From Aeromicrobium sp. PE09-221 (lineage in GTDB: Bacteria; Actinomycetota; Actinomycetes; Propionibacteriales; Nocardioidaceae), in assembly GCF_002174305.1 (NCBI RefSeq), contig NZ_MIJB01000023.1:57968-121967 (forward strand): 64,000 bases of DNA, read 5' to 3'. The position numbers and the translations under genes were made by a program. Numbering within the stretch: the stretch's first letter is position 1; every line of letters begins with the position of its first letter. Under the pieces are notes generated by a model. It did not search any database, was not told where the DNA came from, and saw nothing but the letters and a program-made list of their open reading frames with translations. This document shows positions 61,747-64,000 of this stretch, in pieces.

Positions 61747-62949
61747 TCACCCGCCCTCGGGAGACCCGAGCGGTGCCAGCGCCACCCCGATGACAGCGAC
61801 GACCGCCGCCATCGCGAAGGCCGCCGGCATCCCCGTCAGCTGGGCGAGGAGACCGATCGCCGGGGCGCCGAGTGCCTGCCCGAGAGCCAGCACGAGAAAG
61901 GACAGTCCGACGCCGGCGGCGGGCGCCTCCCCGTAGACGCGACTGCCCCAGATCAGCACGATCCCGGTGAGGGCGATGTAGGCCGCGCCGAACACCGCGA
62001 GCATCGTCCACGCACCACCGGCTCCCGGCCACGCCGCGAGCAGACCCGTGGTCGCAGCCAGGGACGCGGCGACGGACTGCCACGCCCGGCGCAAACCCAG
62101 GCGCACGACGAGATCACCCGCCGCAGCCCCTGCCAGGCCGCAGACACCGAGAAGGATCCAGGCAATGAGAGAGAAGAGTTCACTCTGGCCGCCTTCGGTC
62201 ACGAGCAGCTCCCGACCGAAGGTCCAGATCGCCGAGCTGGCCAGCCCCATCGTCGCGGCGGCGGTGAGCAGACGCCGGCTACCGCTCGGCAGGAGTGGTC
62301 GCGGTAGAAGCACCAGGCGAGACGCTCGGTTCTTCGACGCCGGGCCTCTGACGACGACAGCGGCCCACGTCGTCGCGACCGCACACATCACCGCGAAGAT
62401 GAGCCACCCGATCCGCCAGTGGTCACGGACCAGCAACGCGACGGGTCCCGCGACGGCGACCCCGAGTCCCGTGCCCGCGTTGACGACGGCCTGGATCCGA
62501 TCACGCCGTTCACCCGGCACTGTGTGGGCGACGGCATGCGCCAGTGGCGGCGACGCGACACCGGTGCTCGCCCCGGCCACGATCACCCCGATCGCCAACA
62601 CGACCCCGTGGGATGCTGCTGCGATCAATGAGGTCCCCACGGTGGCAAGGCCACCGGCGAGAACCACGAGCGGTCGCGATCCCCAGCGAGGAATCAAAAG
62701 AGTGGAGGCGGCGATCGCCACACAATAGGAGAGATACGAACCCGCGGCGATCACCCCGATGACCGTCGCACTCAGCGTGAACTCGTCCCGGAAGGCGGGC
62801 ACGAACAGGCCGTAGGCGAAGCGTGCCAAGCCGTAGCAGACGGCGATCAAGGACATCCCCGCTGCGGCCAGCCGCACGGCGCGGGGCCCCGCGGCAGACA
62901 TCTCCCTCGCGCGCATCACCGAGCCGAACTTCACAGATCTGTGAACCAT
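61747..62949 (-). CDS. MFS transporter (YbfB/YjiJ-like)
   Basis: A ~400-residue membrane carrier with about 12 segments. It begins near AAGMSLIAVCYGLARFAYGLFVPAFRDEFTLSATVIGVIAAGSYLSYC, typical of the YbfB/YjiJ group; substrate unknown. The ATG at 62949 lies seven bases after a -10 TACGCT, implying a leaderless transcript; ATGs at 62916 or 62901 are alternatives, and the operator at 62930-62945 would then lie in the leader. The divergent TetR gene is the likely repressor. Confidence 0.82.
   Translation of the reverse strand: MVHRSVKFGSVMRAREMSAAGPRAVRLAAAGMSLIAVCYGLARFAYGLFVPAFRDEFTLSATVIGVIAAGSYLSYCVAIAASTLLIPRWGSRPLVVLAGGLATVGTSLIAAASHGVVLAIGVIVAGASTGVASPPLAHAVAHTVPGERRDRIQAVVNAGTGLGVAVAGPVALLVRDHWRIGWLIFAVMCAVATTWAAVVVRGPASKNRASRLVLLPRPLLPSGSRRLLTAAATMGLASSAIWTFGRELLVTEGGQSELFSLIAWILLGVCGLAGAAAGDLVVRLGLRRAWQSVAASLAATTGLLAAWPGAGGAWTMLAVFGAAYIALTGIVLIWGSRVYGEAPAAGVGLSFLVLALGQALGAPAIGLLAQLTGMPAAFAMAAVVAVIGVALAPLGSPEGG
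62930..62945. promoter_or_regulatory. TetR operator 1
   Basis: TTCACAGATCTGTGAA, a perfect 16-base palindrome, just downstream of the MFS start site and over the -35 of the tetR promoter. Confidence 0.75.
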
Positions 62950-62956
62950 GCGAGCC

Positions 62957-62985
62957 AGCGTAGGTACACTGATCTGTGAAGTCAA
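62957..62985 (-). promoter_or_regulatory. MFS gene promoter
   Basis: TTGACT (62980-62985), 17 bases, TACGCT (62957-62962), then seven bases to the ATG at 62949. The spacer contains operator 2. Confidence 0.65.
62965..62980. promoter_or_regulatory. TetR operator 2
   Basis: tacactgatctgtgaa matches operator 1 at 14 of 16 positions, centred 35 bases from it. It covers the MFS promoter spacer and the TACACT -10 of the tetR gene (62965-62970), so one protein can repress both genes. Confidence 0.7.
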
Positions 62986-63000
62986 CGGAGGAGGACGACC

Positions 63001-63594
63001 ATGTACGCCACAGAGCAGGCATCCGATGACCTATGTCCACCTCCCCTGACGCCCGGCGCGGCGCGTCTCCTCGAGGTGGCCTCGGGTCTCTTCTACGAGC
63101 AGGGGATCCACGCCATCGGGGTCGACACCATCGCCGAGGAGTCCGGCGTCACCAAACGCACGCTGTATGACCGATTCGGCTCCAAGGACGGCTTGGTCAT
63201 CGCCTACCTCCAGGCTCGTCACGCCCAGTGGTGGGACCGGCTCCTCGAGCGCCTGGAGGTGGCCGACCGCCCTCGCGCGCTCGCCGTCTTCGATGCCTAT
63301 GCGGCTGACGAGCTCTCTTCGCATCGCGGTTGTGCCTTCTGGAACGCCGCTGGCGAGTTGCCCGTCAACCATCCCGCCCATCGTGTCGTCCGCGCACATA
63401 AGCATGCAGTCCGTCGGCTGCTGGGCGAGCTGATCCGCGCCGATGCCGTGACCGAGGAGGACCGCACGTCCGTCGAGGCCACTGCCGACCATCTCTTCCT
63501 CCTGCTCGAAGGGGCGATCGTCCAGCGTGGGCTCGCCGGGGACATCACCCCCGTCCTCCGGGCCCGCGCGATCGCCGAAGGACTCCTCACCTGA
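63001..63594 (+). CDS. TetR-family transcription repressor
   Basis: A 197-residue repressor. The N-terminal helix-turn-helix region reads GAARLLEVASGLFYEQGIHAIGVDTIAEESGVTKRTLYDRFGSKDGLVIAYL; the C-terminal ligand domain includes GCAFWNAAGELPVNHPAH, seen in drug- and aldehyde-responsive TetR proteins. GGAGGAGG precedes the ATG. Two palindromes in the 51-base gap to the divergent MFS gene indicate autorepression and control of export. Confidence 0.92.
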   Translation: MYATEQASDDLCPPPLTPGAARLLEVASGLFYEQGIHAIGVDTIAEESGVTKRTLYDRFGSKDGLVIAYLQARHAQWWDRLLERLEVADRPRALAVFDAYAADELSSHRGCAFWNAAGELPVNHPAHRVVRAHKHAVRRLLGELIRADAVTEEDRTSVEATADHLFLLLEGAIVQRGLAGDITPVLRARAIAEGLLT

Positions 63595-64000
63595 CTGTGA
63601 GGATTTACAGCGCAGCCTGATGGTGCTGGGCTGTGGTCGGTGGCTGTGAGCGTGACCCTTCGCCTGACTGGCCTCGTGCCTTTGCCGCGACTTGTCCGCT
63701 CGTAGTCGCCGGCCCCGGCCCGGTCGGAGTAGCTGGCCTGATCAGGAGCTTGACCGACCGGTGTTCGCTCACCGGTCGTGTCTCATCACAGTCCTGCCGA
63801 ATCTCCGCCCCGGACCGGAACCACATCCGCTCCCAGGCAAGGAGAGAATGCATGACCAGTGTGACCGATCTACGCGATGTGGTCGATGTCGTCATCGGCG
63901 TCGACACCCATGTTGAGACCCATACGGCCGCGGTCGTCGATGCCCGCACCGGAGCGGTCCTCGATGAGATCACGGTGAGGCCCACCCCGGCGGGATATGA
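63595..64000 (+). mobile_element. IS110-family element, left end (truncated by the window)
   Basis: The transposase frame begins at 63852 and leaves the window. It is preceded by a ~257-base non-coding stretch rich in inverted repeats, including a perfect nine-base stem (63755-63763 with 63770-63778). A long non-coding left end that encodes a bridge RNA is a property of IS110-group elements. The exact left boundary is not visible, since these elements lack terminal inverted repeats; it lies after the TetR stop at 63594. Confidence 0.6.
63852..64000 (+). CDS. IS110-family transposase, N-terminal part
   Basis: The first 49 codons are visible and remain open at the window edge. VIGVDTHVETHTAAVVDARTG is the start of the RuvC-like DEDD domain, where Asp of GVDTH is the first catalytic acid and the following pattern is typical of IS110 transposases. 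GGAGAGA lies before the ATG. An overlapping ATG at 63848 gives an unrelated frame. These recombinases use a bridge RNA to choose donor and target sites. Confidence 0.85.
   Translation, partial: MTSVTDLRDVVDVVIGVDTHVETHTAAVVDARTGAVLDEITVRPTPAGY

Overview
The window is about 68 % GC by eye, densely packed, and typical of a Gram-positive actinobacterial chromosome. The lineage markers are the pncB–clpS–DUF2017–Mec–CysO–CysM–MurI block, the ftsE–ftsX–M23 peptidase–smpB block beside prfB, an lhr–nei2 pair, leuCD with a divergent IclR regulator, DUF3039, DUF3048 and DUF2505 proteins, and a tmRNA with tag ADSKRTDFALAA. I infer an actinobacterium, possibly Propionibacteriales/Nocardioidaceae, but the genus cannot be fixed from the sequence alone. 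There is no rRNA operon, CRISPR array, prophage or secondary-metabolite cluster. Many genes have a TANNNT -10 box six or seven bases before the start codon, so leaderless transcription appears common; I used this to choose several starts.

Layout. 0.3–5.9 kb: a ferric-iron ABC transporter under a DtxR/IdeR-like box, then a NarL-type two-component pair. 5.9–15 kb: a lone sortase-like protein, a metallo-beta-lactamase-fold hydrolase, murI, a PRPP synthetase, the cysM–cysO–mec sulfur-carrier cysteine pathway, clpS and NAD salvage (pncB, pncA), then an AraC regulator with a VOC protein. 15–31.5 kb: flavin oxidoreductase, esterases, helicases, YqgE, a MerR regulator, DUF3048 lipoprotein, lhr–nei2, a Baeyer-Villiger-type monooxygenase and VKOR. 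31.6–41 kb: a DUF433/DUF5615 toxin–antitoxin pair beside a degenerate copy of the tmRNA 3' end, then ssrA, MFS, amidohydrolase, smpB, M23 peptidase, ftsX, ftsE, an L-isoaspartyl methyltransferase and prfB. 41–45.2 kb: a compact Tad (Flp pilus) operon. 45.3–49.7 kb: TauE/SafE exporter, FadR-type regulator and MatC-like carrier sharing an operator motif; then pspA. 49.7–58.9 kb: housekeeping genes thiL, ddl, gpsA, plsC, leuCD and the IclR regulator. 58.9–61 kb: an ada–alkA fusion with ogt. 61–64 kb: two identical tRNA-Glu genes flanking a broken DUF222/HNH gene, a divergent MFS/TetR pair with two operators, and the start of an IS110-family element running off the window.

The genes mostly form short, tightly overlapping operons. 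Functional groupings: iron uptake; cysteine synthesis on a sulfur-carrier protein, together with NAD salvage; ribosome rescue (ssrA, smpB) with division-site peptidoglycan hydrolysis (ftsEX, M23 peptidase); adherence pili; alkylation repair. The mobile or accessory signals are concentrated at the tmRNA 3' end, the duplicated tRNA-Glu genes and the right edge of the window. I found no clear new multi-gene system. The items most worth following are the probable bridge-RNA region of the IS110 element, the duplicated tmRNA end, the tRNA-flanked HNH remnant, and several well-defined palindromic operators.
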